Assembly (NCBI RefSeq): GCF_000759345.1
Contig: NZ_JPZL01000001.1
Coordinates: 496,001-560,000, forward strand
Direction of reading: 5' to 3'
Source: Litchfieldella xinjiangensis
GTDB lineage: Bacteria; Pseudomonadota; Gammaproteobacteria; Pseudomonadales; Halomonadaceae
Length of the DNA stretch: 64,000 nucleotides
The translations under genes and the position numbers were made by a program. This document shows positions 10,013-17,950 of the stretch, in pieces; the stretch's first letter is position 1, and every line of letters starts with the position of its first letter. Below the pieces are notes generated by a model. The model ran no database searches, was not told the DNA's origin, and was given only the letters and a program-made list of their open reading frames with translations.

Positions 10013-11830
10013 CTAGTCATTCACCTTGAGCACGGCGAGGAAGGCGTCCTGCGGAATTTCCACCTTGCCGACTTGTTTCATGCGCTTCTTGCCCGCTTTC
10101 TGCTTCTCGAGAAGCTTCTTCTTGCGGCTGACGTCACCGCCATAACATTTTGCTGTCACGTTCTTGCGCAGCGCCTTGACGGTGGAACGTGCCACGACCT
10201 GCCCACCGATGGCTGCCTGGATGGCCACATCGAACATCTGGCGAGGAATCAGTTCCTTCATCTTCTCTACCAGTAACCTGCCCCGCCCATGGGCGTGGTC
10301 GCGATGGATGATCACGGCCAGCGCATCGACCTTGTCGCCATTGATCAGCACGTCGAGACGCACCAGCTTGGACGCCTGGAAGCGCTCAAAGCTGTAGTCC
10401 AGCGACGCATACCCCTTCGAGATCGACTTCAGCCGATCGAAGAAATCCATGACCACTTCGCTCATGGGCAATTCATAGGTGAGCTGGATCTGGCTGCCCA
10501 GGAATTGCATGTCGAGCTGGCTGCCCCGGCGCTGCTCGCATTCGGCAATGACATTACCGACATACTCCTGGGGGACCAGGATACTCGCGCGCACGATCGG
10601 TTCGCGCATCTCGTCGACATTGGCCATGTCGGGGAGCTTTGACGGGTTGGAGACATAAATGATGTCGCCATTGTCCATGGCCAGCTCATAAACCACGGTA
10701 GGCGCCGTGGTCAGCAGGTCGAGATCGTACTCGCGCTCCAGGCGCTCCTGGATGATTTCCATGTGCAGGGTACCCAGGAACCCCACACGGAAACCGAAGC
10801 CCAGAGCGTCGGAGTTTTCCGGTTCATACGCCAGCGACGCATCGTTGAGCGCCAGCTTTTCCAATGCGTCGCGGAAGTCTTCGTAATCGTCGGCACTGAC
10901 CGGGAACATCCCGGCATAGACCTGTGGCTTGACCTTCTGGAAGCCCGGTAGGCGCGGTACGTCCGGGGTCTTGGCATGGGTGATGGTATCCCCCACCGGC
11001 GCCCCCTGGATTTCCTTGATGCCGGCAACCACGAATCCGACTTCGCCGGCACGCAGGATACCGGTCTCCTTGCGCAGCGGCGTGAAGATTCCCACCTCAT
11101 TGACCTGCCAATCACGACCGGTCGATTTCATGCGAATCTTTTCACCCTTGCGCAGGGTACCGTCGAAGAGGCGCACCAACGAGACCACACCCAGGTAATT
11201 ATCGAACCAGGAGTCGACGATCAGGGCCTGCAGCGGAGCATCGGGGTCGCCCTTGGGCGGAGGAATGTCGCGCACCAGCCGCTCGAGCAGTGCCTCCATG
11301 CCCAGGCCGCTCTTGGCCGAGACCTGACAGGCATCGGTGGCATCGATCCCGATGATCTCCTCGATTTCCTGAGCGACCTTGTCGGGATCCGCCTGGGGCA
11401 GGTCCATCTTGTTGAGCACCGGCAATACTTCCAGCCCCTGCTCCACAGCGGTGTAGCAGTTGGCGACCGATTGCGCCTCGACCCCCTGCGCTGCGTCCAC
11501 GACCAACAGGGCCCCTTCGCAGGCATACAGCGAACGCGACACCTCGTAGGAAAAATCGACGTGCCCCGGTGTATCGATGAAATTCAGCTGGTAGGTCTTG
11601 CCATCCTGGGCATTGTAATCGAGGGTGACGGATTGCGCCTTGATGGTGATACCGCGCTCACGCTCGATATCCATCGAATCGAGCACCTGCTCCTTGAGTT
11701 CGCGATCCGATAACCCGCCGCAAATCTGAATGATGCGATCCGACAGCGTGGATTTGCCGTGGTCGATATGGGCGATGATCGAGAAGTTACGGATGTGCTT
11801 GAGCTTGTCGTGGGATACGTCGTTGGCCAT
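10013..11830 (-). CDS. lepA: Elongation factor 4 (LepA)
   Basis: LepA is a ribosome-dependent translational GTPase linked to back-translocation and 30S biogenesis. The 605-residue protein has [10 protein letters not shown] (G1), DTPGHVDF (G3) and NKMDLP (G4). The LepA-specific C-terminal domain follows, with [15 protein letters not shown] near its end. I use ATG 11830 (MANDVSHDK); the open frame continues upstream to 11947, but that stretch is Arg-rich, unlike the family, and lies in the presumed leader. It heads the lepA-lepB-rnc-era-recO-pdxJ-acpS run. Confidence 0.97.
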   Translation of the reverse strand: MANDVSHDKLKHIRNFSIIAHIDHGKSTLSDRIIQICGGLSDRELKEQVLDSMDIERERGITIKAQSVTLDYNAQDGKTYQLNFIDTPGHVDFSYEVSRSLYACEGALLVVDAAQGVEAQSVANCYTAVEQGLEVLPVLNKMDLPQADPDKVAQEIEEIIGIDATDACQVSAKSGLGMEALLERLVRDIPPPKGDPDAPLQALIVDSWFDNYLGVVSLVRLFDGTLRKGEKIRMKSTGRDWQVNEVGIFTPLRKETGILRAGEVGFVVAGIKEIQGAPVGDTITHAKTPDVPRLPGFQKVKPQVYAGMFPVSADDYEDFRDALEKLALNDASLAYEPENSDALGFGFRVGFLGTLHMEIIQERLEREYDLDLLTTAPTVVYELAMDNGDIIYVSNPSKLPDMANVDEMREPIVRASILVPQEYVGNVIAECEQRRGSQLDMQFLGSQIQLTYELPMSEVVMDFFDRLKSISKGYASLDYSFERFQASKLVRLDVLINGDKVDALAVIIHRDHAHGRGRLLVEKMKELIPRQMFDVAIQAAIGGQVVARSTVKALRKNVTAKCYGGDVSRKKKLLEKQKAGKKRMKQVGKVEIPQDAFLAVLKVND

Positions 11831-11923
11831 TGAGGTCGATTCTGCCTTTAGCGAAAAGCGCCGGGGCCGCCTGCGGGAGGCGTGGTCACGGACATGCCGA
11901 GCGCGGGTGTGCAAATTGCGCCT

Positions 11924-11929
11924 ATTGTA
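11924..11929 (-). promoter_or_regulatory. Possible -10 box for lepA
   Basis: TACAAT on the minus strand lies 94 bases upstream of the lepA ATG, after the tandem hairpins. No convincing -35 is visible at normal spacing, so this is only a candidate. Confidence 0.25.
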
Positions 11930-11945
11930 GCGGGATGCGGCGGGC

Positions 11946-11967
11946 AAAAACAGCGAACCTCGCTGTT
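11946..11967 (-). terminator. Second hairpin downstream of mucD with a T run
   Basis: A 7-bp perfect stem (AACAGCG/CGCTGTT with a 5-base loop) is followed on the minus strand by a run of T. It lies about 20 bases past the stronger terminator and may act as a backup or as an attenuator before lepA. Confidence 0.5.
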
Positions 11968-11980
11968 AACCCTATCGCAA

Positions 11981-12006
11981 CGAAAACGGGGCCCGCAGGC
12001 CCCGTT
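11981..12006 (-). terminator. Intrinsic terminator of the rpoE-mucD operon
   Basis: On the minus strand a perfect 9-bp stem (AACGGGGCC with GGCCCCGTT, 4-base loop) is followed by a short T-rich stretch. It begins about 20 bases after the mucD stop and separates the stress operon from lepA. Confidence 0.75.
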
Positions 12007-12027
12007 CCACTTGCGTGATATATCGGA

Positions 12028-13470
12028 TCACTGATTCAGGCGTAGCGCCACGAACAGCGAGCGTCCTTCACGATACAAACGCACCGGCACAGCGCGATCC
12101 TCGCCAAGCCCTTCGACGATATCGACAAGCTGCTGCGGCGTGTCGATACGCTGATGATCCACCGAAACGATCACATCCCCCGGACGAATGCCGGCCGCAG
12201 CGGCCGCGCCGTCGGGACGCACTCCACGTACCAGAACCCCCGAGTCGATCTCCAGCCGCTGCTGCTCGCTGGGACTGAGTTCGCTGACCGAAAGCCCCAG
12301 ACGCTCCTGGTTGCCGGACTCGTCGGAGGACGCGCCGCCCTGCCCCTGGGCTGCGTCGGGCCAATCGCCGACCTGCACGGTCTCGCTGAGACGTTCGCCA
12401 TCACGCATGAGCGTCAGCTCGACCTCCGAGCCCGGGCTAACACGCCCGATCAGACGAGGAAGCGTGCTGGAACGATCGACTTCCTCACCATTGACTTCGA
12501 GTATCACGTCACCCGCTTCCAGCCCGGAGCTCGCCGCCGGCCCCTCGGGGTCGAGATCGGCAATCAAGGCGCCTTGCGGTCCATCGAGCCCGAACGATTC
12601 GGCAAGATCCCGTGATACCGGCTGAATGACGACACCCAGCCAACCCCGGCTGACACGGCCGTCTTCACGAAGTTGCTCGGCGATATCCATGGCGACGCTG
12701 ATCGGAATCGCGAACGACACCCCCATGAAGCCGCCGCTGCGGGTAAATATCTGCGAATTGATACCCACCACTTCCCCTTCGAGATTGAACAATGGCCCCC
12801 CCGAGTTGCCCGGGTTGATGGCCACGTCGGTCTGTATGAAGGGGACATACGCATCGCTGGGTAGTGTACGGTTGATGGCGCTGACGATACCGGCAGTGAC
12901 GGAATGATCGAAGCCGAACGGTGAGCCGATGGCCGCCACCCATTCACCCACCCGTAGATCTTCGGAATTACCGATATTCAATGTCGGCAGATCCGAGGCA
13001 TCGACCTTGAGCACGGCAACGTCGGTCTTGGCGTCTGCACCGACCAGCTCAGCCTGTAACTCGCGGCGGTCGTTCAGACGAACCACGATCTCCTCGGCGC
13101 CTTCGACGACATGCGCATTGGTCAGCACATACCCGTCTTCACTGATGATGAACCCGGACCCCAGGGAGTGGCGCTCCTGACTGCCGCCGCCGCCACCACC
13201 GCCACCGGGAGGCATTGGAAATTGATCGCCAAAGAAACGGCGGAAGAACTCAGGCATTTCCTGGCCGCCCGGGCCTTGGAACTGTGTCCCGCGCGAGGAC
13301 ACCATACGCGTCGAGGAGATATTGACCACCCCGGGGGCAGCCGACTCGACCAGTAGAGTGAAATCAGGCAACCGCTGATTGCTTGTCTCCTGCGCCATCG
13401 CCGAATGCCCGACGAGGACGCTGAGCAGCATCACCAGCCCGTAAGCGAGGTAGCGAGTCTTGTTTGACAT
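12028..13470 (-). CDS. mucD: Periplasmic serine protease of the Do family (MucD/DegP type)
   Basis: This is an HtrA protease/chaperone of the envelope. The 480-residue precursor has a signal peptide with a likely cut after about residue 27 (SAMA-QE), then a trypsin-like domain with H119 (TNAHVV), D149 (TDVAVLK) and S222 (GNSGGPL). Two PDZ domains follow. A Gly-rich loop with eight glycines sits near residues 89-96. ATG 13470 is chosen because GGAG lies 6 bases upstream; an ATG-like start at 13491 has none. As last gene of the rpoE operon it matches MucD of Pseudomonas, which restrains the sigma-E/AlgU response by clearing misfolded proteins. Confidence 0.94.
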   Translation of the reverse strand: MSNKTRYLAYGLVMLLSVLVGHSAMAQETSNQRLPDFTLLVESAAPGVVNISSTRMVSSRGTQFQGPGGQEMPEFFRRFFGDQFPMPPGGGGGGGGSQERHSLGSGFIISEDGYVLTNAHVVEGAEEIVVRLNDRRELQAELVGADAKTDVAVLKVDASDLPTLNIGNSEDLRVGEWVAAIGSPFGFDHSVTAGIVSAINRTLPSDAYVPFIQTDVAINPGNSGGPLFNLEGEVVGINSQIFTRSGGFMGVSFAIPISVAMDIAEQLREDGRVSRGWLGVVIQPVSRDLAESFGLDGPQGALIADLDPEGPAASSGLEAGDVILEVNGEEVDRSSTLPRLIGRVSPGSEVELTLMRDGERLSETVQVGDWPDAAQGQGGASSDESGNQERLGLSVSELSPSEQQRLEIDSGVLVRGVRPDGAAAAAGIRPGDVIVSVDHQRIDTPQQLVDIVEGLGEDRAVPVRLYREGRSLFVALRLNQ

Positions 13471-13531
13471 GAGGTGCTCCCTGAGCAACAAAATTGATGC
13501 GGTAAAGCGTGTTCACTGCGAGAAGTATCGA

Positions 13532-14029
13532 CTAGAAAGACCTGCCATTAGTGCTGAGGTTCCCTTCGGATGACGCATCGTCCTGCAAGCGTAGGACAAA
13601 TTGTGATCCGCGATGCCGGGCATACCATCCAGCGCCACTTGCGCCCAGGGCCAGGCCGAGCAGGAAGGCCAGCGTAACGACCCAGGTCGCACTCCCTGAC
13701 CAGGCATCGGCCAGCCCGCCCAGGACGAGGGCAGAGCCCAGGGGCAAACCATAAACGATGGCCGTGCCCTGCAAGAACCGCGAGGCCGGCAAACTGAGGG
13801 TCACGGCATCGCCACGCTGCAGTGGCGTGTCGCAACTCACCCAGGCCTGACGTGAAGTAGTTCTTGAAAATCGAGACAACAAAGCCGTCGTGCAACCCGA
13901 GGACGCGGAACAGGCGGAACATGAACGGGGTTTCTCGGTCTCGACCCAGACACCGCCCGGCCCGAGGTCAACGACACGACCACGTTCACATAAAACGGAA
14001 ATGGGTGGTGGGTTGCGCCTGAGTGTCAT
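13532..14029 (-). CDS. rseC: RseC/MucC family positive regulator of sigma-E activity
   Basis: This 165-residue membrane protein has the RseC signature: an N-terminal domain with a cysteine cluster (CSACSASSGC, about residues 37-46) and two membrane segments at about 89-104 and 118-137. RseC/MucC modulates anti-sigma factor function, and relatives take part in keeping SoxR reduced by electron transfer. Its ATG overlaps the rseB stop as ATGA. The operon order rpoE-rseA-rseB-rseC-mucD equals algU-mucA-mucB-mucC-mucD. Confidence 0.88.
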   Translation of the reverse strand: MTLRRNPPPISVLCERGRVVDLGPGGVWVETEKPRSCSACSASSGCTTALLSRFSRTTSRQAWVSCDTPLQRGDAVTLSLPASRFLQGTAIVYGLPLGSALVLGGLADAWSGSATWVVTLAFLLGLALGASGAGWYARHRGSQFVLRLQDDASSEGNLSTNGRSF

Positions 14030-15057
14030 TGCTGCGGTGCCTGAACATTGCCAGCAGGCTCAGTCGCCATGTCAGGCCGCCACTCCACCGCCTCGGCCAC
14101 TCGCTGCAAGACCTGGGGTGGGGTCTCCCCCATCACCACGACCTGAAGCGGTTTTCCTGCCAGTTCGACATGGCGAACGGCGGCAAACGAAATACCCAGA
14201 CGGTGCATACCTTGCGCCAACAGAGGATGCTGACCATCGATAGGCTCAACGAACAGACTGATGCTCGACAGGCCGTCGCTGAACAGGCGGTGACCGACAT
14301 TGACGTCGTGGATATGACTCGTCGTTTTCACCGGCTGAACGGTAAATCCATCAGGCAGCCAGCCAGGACGCCAGGGTGTCGTGGGGGGTGAGCGCATCTC
14401 ATCGAGATTGACGCGCCCCTGATGCAGGGACGGAGGATCGAGTTCCGTGAGCTGGAAGGTTTCAAGTACTCGGTTATCGGCATTCAGGAGCACCTGCTTG
14501 AGCGGAAGCGCTGAGCGTTTATCGAGCCACATCCTATGCCCATAACGCATCTCATCGAGGGGCTCGATATCCAGACGCACCGTGCGGCGTCCGGCGATAC
14601 GCTCTTCCCCTCCCAGGCTCAGGCGGTAGTGCTTTTCGATATGCTCGACAATGGCTGTCGGGGATGCCGTGACCTGCCCTCCTTCCCCCGACCAACCCGC
14701 TCGCCCGATGCGCCCTCGGCGCTCGAAAACGACGGGGGGTCCATCCAGGAACCGAGCGACTTCCCGCTCCACACCGTCCTGTACGTCGTGGGATAGGGCC
14801 AAGGTGCGCACCCCATCACTACTGATGCGCACGGCCCTAGCCTGAAAAATATAACAGTGATTGGCCCACAAGCTGCGCTCGAACCAATCGATGGCGGCCT
14901 CGGGAATGGGTTGATTGTCGAGTCGCTGGCAATCATACCCTTCAGCGTCGGACCAGGATTCGTCGAGCTCCTGCCCCTCCTGAGCCAGGGCGGGAACCCC
15001 AAGTGTCAAAGCCAGGATGAATGCCGGTAGACGCAATGCAACTTCCCCTACCCGCAT
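14026..15057 (-). CDS. rseB: Sigma-E regulator RseB/MucB, periplasmic
   Basis: The 343-residue precursor has a signal peptide (cut near PALA-QE, residue 25) and a LolA/LolB-like N-terminal fold with a second C-terminal domain (MlaW-like; LPDGFTV region). RseB binds the periplasmic part of RseA and protects it from proteolysis until lipid or LPS intermediates release it. The start overlaps the rseA stop by one base (TGATG), which favours stoichiometric production of the two partners. Confidence 0.92.
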   Translation of the reverse strand: MRVGEVALRLPAFILALTLGVPALAQEGQELDESWSDAEGYDCQRLDNQPIPEAAIDWFERSLWANHCYIFQARAVRISSDGVRTLALSHDVQDGVEREVARFLDGPPVVFERRGRIGRAGWSGEGGQVTASPTAIVEHIEKHYRLSLGGEERIAGRRTVRLDIEPLDEMRYGHRMWLDKRSALPLKQVLLNADNRVLETFQLTELDPPSLHQGRVNLDEMRSPPTTPWRPGWLPDGFTVQPVKTTSHIHDVNVGHRLFSDGLSSISLFVEPIDGQHPLLAQGMHRLGISFAAVRHVELAGKPLQVVVMGETPPQVLQRVAEAVEWRPDMATEPAGNVQAPQQ

Positions 15058-15788
15058 CAGCGCTGACCCAGCGTCTCGTAACCGGACGCCCGCAACAGGG
15101 GCATCCAGGCATCCCCGCTACGATATGATGCACCTTCGGCATGACGATCCAGATAGGATTGAAGCAGCCGTGCCTGTTCCTGATCATTGCTCAACGATTC
15201 ACGGCTGACCATACCTTGACGGCTGCTTGGCGCCATGAACATGGGGCTCTCTGTCGTCGCTCCGACCGTCATGGCGCCACGGCCGTTGGCCGGCGTCTGG
15301 AACAAGGGCAGATCTACCAGCGACGGACGCTGCATGCTACGGGCCGCACCGCTGCTTGAGGCCGCCAGCGTTGCTGAAGCGTCTGCCCCCGTGCCCGTTT
15401 GCGGAGCCTGGGTTGACGTACCCGCCATCGAGGCCGGTTCATCGCCGTCACCGTTATAGAACTGGACGCCAGTGATCACCATCAGTGATACGGCAGCCGC
15501 GATTGCCGCACTGCCCGCAAAGGAGAAGGTGCCGGAACGTTTCGTAGACACCTTTTCCATTTCAGGCAAGGGCTCGTCCTGCAGCTTGCGCATGATGCCG
15601 GCCGACAGGTCGGTACTGACATCGAGCCAGCGGTCTCGCTGCATCAGGCTGCGCGCCAAATGGTAGCGACGCCAGGCCTCGGCATCATCGGGAGACTCAT
15701 CCAACGTCTTGAGAACGCGGCGTAGCTCAAGCTCATCGCCCTCGTTATCCATCAACGCAGATAGCGATTCCCGTGCATTCTGGTTCAT
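15057..15788 (-). CDS. rseA: Anti-sigma-E factor RseA/MucA
   Basis: This 243-residue single-pass inner-membrane protein holds RpoE inactive. The cytoplasmic domain (ESLSALMDNEGDELELRR, then WRRYHLARSLMQ) matches the RseA N-terminal domain. One membrane segment lies at about 99-117 (AAIAAAVSLMVITGVQF), and the periplasmic part is Ala/Ser/Thr-rich. I take ATG 15788 (MNQNARES); the open frame upstream to 15860 lacks family similarity. A 129-base gap separates it from rpoE, larger than other gaps in the operon; I see no terminator in it. Confidence 0.93.
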   Translation of the reverse strand: MNQNARESLSALMDNEGDELELRRVLKTLDESPDDAEAWRRYHLARSLMQRDRWLDVSTDLSAGIMRKLQDEPLPEMEKVSTKRSGTFSFAGSAAIAAAVSLMVITGVQFYNGDGDEPASMAGTSTQAPQTGTGADASATLAASSSGAARSMQRPSLVDLPLFQTPANGRGAMTVGATTESPMFMAPSSRQGMVSRESLSNDQEQARLLQSYLDRHAEGASYRSGDAWMPLLRASGYETLGQR

Positions 15789-15917
15789 TCGTACACCCTC
15801 ATCGTCACTTGGTGCCATTATCGGAAAGCTGGCAAGGTGCCCTGCTTGAAGTGCAACCATTTCATAAGACGTCTACTGCTCGCGACAGTTCACTCATGAC
15901 ATGAAAATATTGCACGT

Positions 15918-16523
15918 TCATTCCTTGATTGTGTCCTGCGAGCGCTTCGTGCTGAGCAAGGGCTCGATGTGCTTGTCGACCGCCTCGCGTGCCCGGAAGA
16001 TTCGTGAGCGAACCGTTCCCACGGGGCACTGCATGACCTGGGCGATATCTTCATAGGAAAGGCCGTCCAACTCACGCAGGGTAATGGCGGTCCGCAAATC
16101 CTCCGGAAGATTCGCAATGGCCTCGAATACCGCGGCCTCGAGCTGGTCTCGCGCGATGCTCGACTCAGGCGACTCGATATCGGAAAGCCGGCCGCTGTGA
16201 TCGATGATTTCGGCGTCGCTGATATCCAGATCGCTCCCCGGGGGGCGACGTCCCCGCGAAACCAGGTGATTCTTTGCCGTGTTGATGGCGATGCGGTACA
16301 TCCAGGTATAGAAAGCGCTTTCAGAGCGAAACTTGCCCAAGGCACGATAGGCCTTGATAAAGGCTTCCTGGGCAACGTCCTGAACCTCGGCATGATCGTG
16401 TATGTAGCGTCCGATCAGGCCAATGATCTTGTGCTGATACTTCTTCACCAGAAGATCGAAGGCGCGCGTGTCCCCCTTCTGGGCACGCTCAACAAGCTGC
16501 TGGTCTGTCTCACTGGACGCCAT
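15918..16523 (-). CDS. rpoE: RNA polymerase sigma factor RpoE/AlgU
   Basis: This is an ECF sigma factor for envelope stress. The 201-residue product has region 2 (AFDLLVKKYQHKIIGLIGRYI, DVAQEAFIKAYRAL, FYTWMYRIAINTAKNHL) and region 4 (LPEDLRTAITLRELDGLSYEDIA, then VMQCPVGTVRSRIFRARE). It is very close to AlgU. ATG 16523 has GGGAGG 5-6 bases upstream; a TTG directly before it is less likely. It heads the operon with its own anti-sigma system. Confidence 0.96.
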   Translation of the reverse strand: MASSETDQQLVERAQKGDTRAFDLLVKKYQHKIIGLIGRYIHDHAEVQDVAQEAFIKAYRALGKFRSESAFYTWMYRIAINTAKNHLVSRGRRPPGSDLDISDAEIIDHSGRLSDIESPESSIARDQLEAAVFEAIANLPEDLRTAITLRELDGLSYEDIAQVMQCPVGTVRSRIFRAREAVDKHIEPLLSTKRSQDTIKE

Positions 16524-16621
16524 CAATCCCTCCCGGGCCGGGAAAACGGAACGAGCTCGGGATATGCCGAAGACAACGCAAGTAATATGCGGGATGAACG
16601 ATGCATAGCGATTGATCTGCC

Positions 16622-16650
16622 CTTGAGGGTTATATAGGCGTCAGTGTTCC
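16622..16650 (-). promoter_or_regulatory. Possible rpoE promoter region
   Basis: About 100-125 bases upstream of rpoE the minus strand has GGAACA, 18 bases, then TCAAG, a partial match to sigma-E promoters, which would give autoregulation. The same stretch contains TATATA at 16631-16636, a possible sigma-70 -10 box. Neither match is strong. Confidence 0.25.
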
Positions 16651-16810
16651 TGTTTCTTCGACTTCCATCAAGCGACAGTGCCGATGGCAACGATGCGCTC
16701 TGACCCGACCGAGACGAGACGGTTCCTGGTGGGCGTTGATTTTTTTTGCACTCACAGGCGATAGTAGGCAACCCCATCGTCCACGCGCGTACACTTTTAC
16801 AGGTAGCGGC

Positions 16811-17890
16811 ATGTCACAACAGCAGGTCAACAATCTCAACGTCCTGGCCCAGGATGTACTGATCACCCCCGAGGCACTCAAGCAAGCAGTGCCCTTGACC
16901 GAGGCGGCCGAACGTACGGTCATCGAAGGTCGTGAGACCATTCAGCGTATTTTGGATGGTGTTGATCCGCGCCTGGTCGTGGTCGTCGGACCTTGTTCTA
17001 TCCACGATGTCGATGCTGCACTGGACTATGCCCGACACCTCAAGCGCCTGGCCGAAGAGGTGAAGGATAGCCTGTATATCGTCATGCGCGTCTATTTCGA
17101 GAAGCCGCGTACGACCGTAGGCTGGAAGGGTCTGATCAACGACCCGCACATCAACGACTCATTCGAAATTGAAGAAGGGCTGCATATCGCGCGAGGCCTG
17201 CTGGTGGAGCTATCCGAGATGGGTCTTCCATTGGCGACCGAGGCGCTCGATCCAATTTCCCCGCAGTATCTACAGGATTGCATCAGCTGGTCCGCCATCG
17301 GCGCCCGTACGACCGAATCGCAGACTCACCGCGAAATGGCATCGGGCCTCTCCAGTCCGGTAGGTTTCAAGAACGGAACGGACGGCTCCCTGGATGTGGC
17401 CGTAAATGCATTGAAATCGGTATCGCATCCCCACAACTTCCTGGGTATCGATCAGGCAGGTCAGGTCGCCATCATACGGACCCGAGGCAACGCTTACGGT
17501 CACGTAGTGCTGCGTGGCGGGAACGGGAAGCCTAATTACGACAGCGTGAGTGTGACACTCGCTGAACAGGAATTGAGCAAAGCCGGCATCCAACCCAATA
17601 TCATGGTCGACTGCTCGCACGCCAATTCAAACAAGGACCCTGCGCTACAGCCCCTGGTTCTGGAAAACGTCACCAACCAGATACTCGATGGCAATCGCTC
17701 GATCATCGGCTTGATGGTGGAATCCCATCTGGGCTGGGGGAACCAACCGATTCCCGACGATCTGGCGGATCTTGCCTATGGGGTATCGATTACCGACGCC
17801 TGCATCGACTGGGATACGACTGAACGCACCTTCCACCAGATGAATGAAAAATTGGCCCCAGTGCTTCGTGAACGCAAGCCGATCCAGTGA
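16811..17890 (+). CDS. aroG: 3-Deoxy-7-phosphoheptulonate (DAHP) synthase, class I
   Basis: This enzyme condenses phosphoenolpyruvate and erythrose-4-phosphate, the first step of aromatic amino acid synthesis. The 359-residue protein carries VVVGPCSIHD, RVYFEKPRTTVGWKG, GARTTESQTHREMASGLSSP and MVDCSHANSNKDP, all class I (AroF/G/H) signatures. Which amino acid inhibits it cannot be told by eye. ATG 16811 follows a weak AGG; the frame is open further upstream, but without family similarity. It is a single-gene unit divergent from rpoE and closed by a strong terminator. The upstream region has a run of eight T around 16740-16747 and a weak TTGATT-18-GATAGT promoter candidate. Confidence 0.95.
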   Translation: MSQQQVNNLNVLAQDVLITPEALKQAVPLTEAAERTVIEGRETIQRILDGVDPRLVVVVGPCSIHDVDAALDYARHLKRLAEEVKDSLYIVMRVYFEKPRTTVGWKGLINDPHINDSFEIEEGLHIARGLLVELSEMGLPLATEALDPISPQYLQDCISWSAIGARTTESQTHREMASGLSSPVGFKNGTDGSLDVAVNALKSVSHPHNFLGIDQAGQVAIIRTRGNAYGHVVLRGGNGKPNYDSVSVTLAEQELSKAGIQPNIMVDCSHANSNKDPALQPLVLENVTNQILDGNRSIIGLMVESHLGWGNQPIPDDLADLAYGVSITDACIDWDTTERTFHQMNEKLAPVLRERKPIQ

Positions 17891-17906
17891 TGACCGCCCC
17901 TGATTC

Positions 17907-17936
17907 GCGCCCGCCATCGGCGGGCGCTTTCGTTTT
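17907..17936 (+). terminator. Intrinsic terminator of aroG
   Basis: A perfect 9-bp stem (GCGCCCGCC/GGCGGGCGC, 3-base loop) is followed by TTTCGTTTT. It starts 16 bases after the aroG stop and also lies just beyond the convergent dinG stop. Confidence 0.9.
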
Positions 17937-17950
17937 GGATTGCCTGCGTT

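Noticed and set aside
16740-16805. Possible TyrR operator upstream of the DAHP synthase
   Set aside because: Only one half-site (TTTACA) is visible near 16797; the matching TGTAAA at the right distance is missing.
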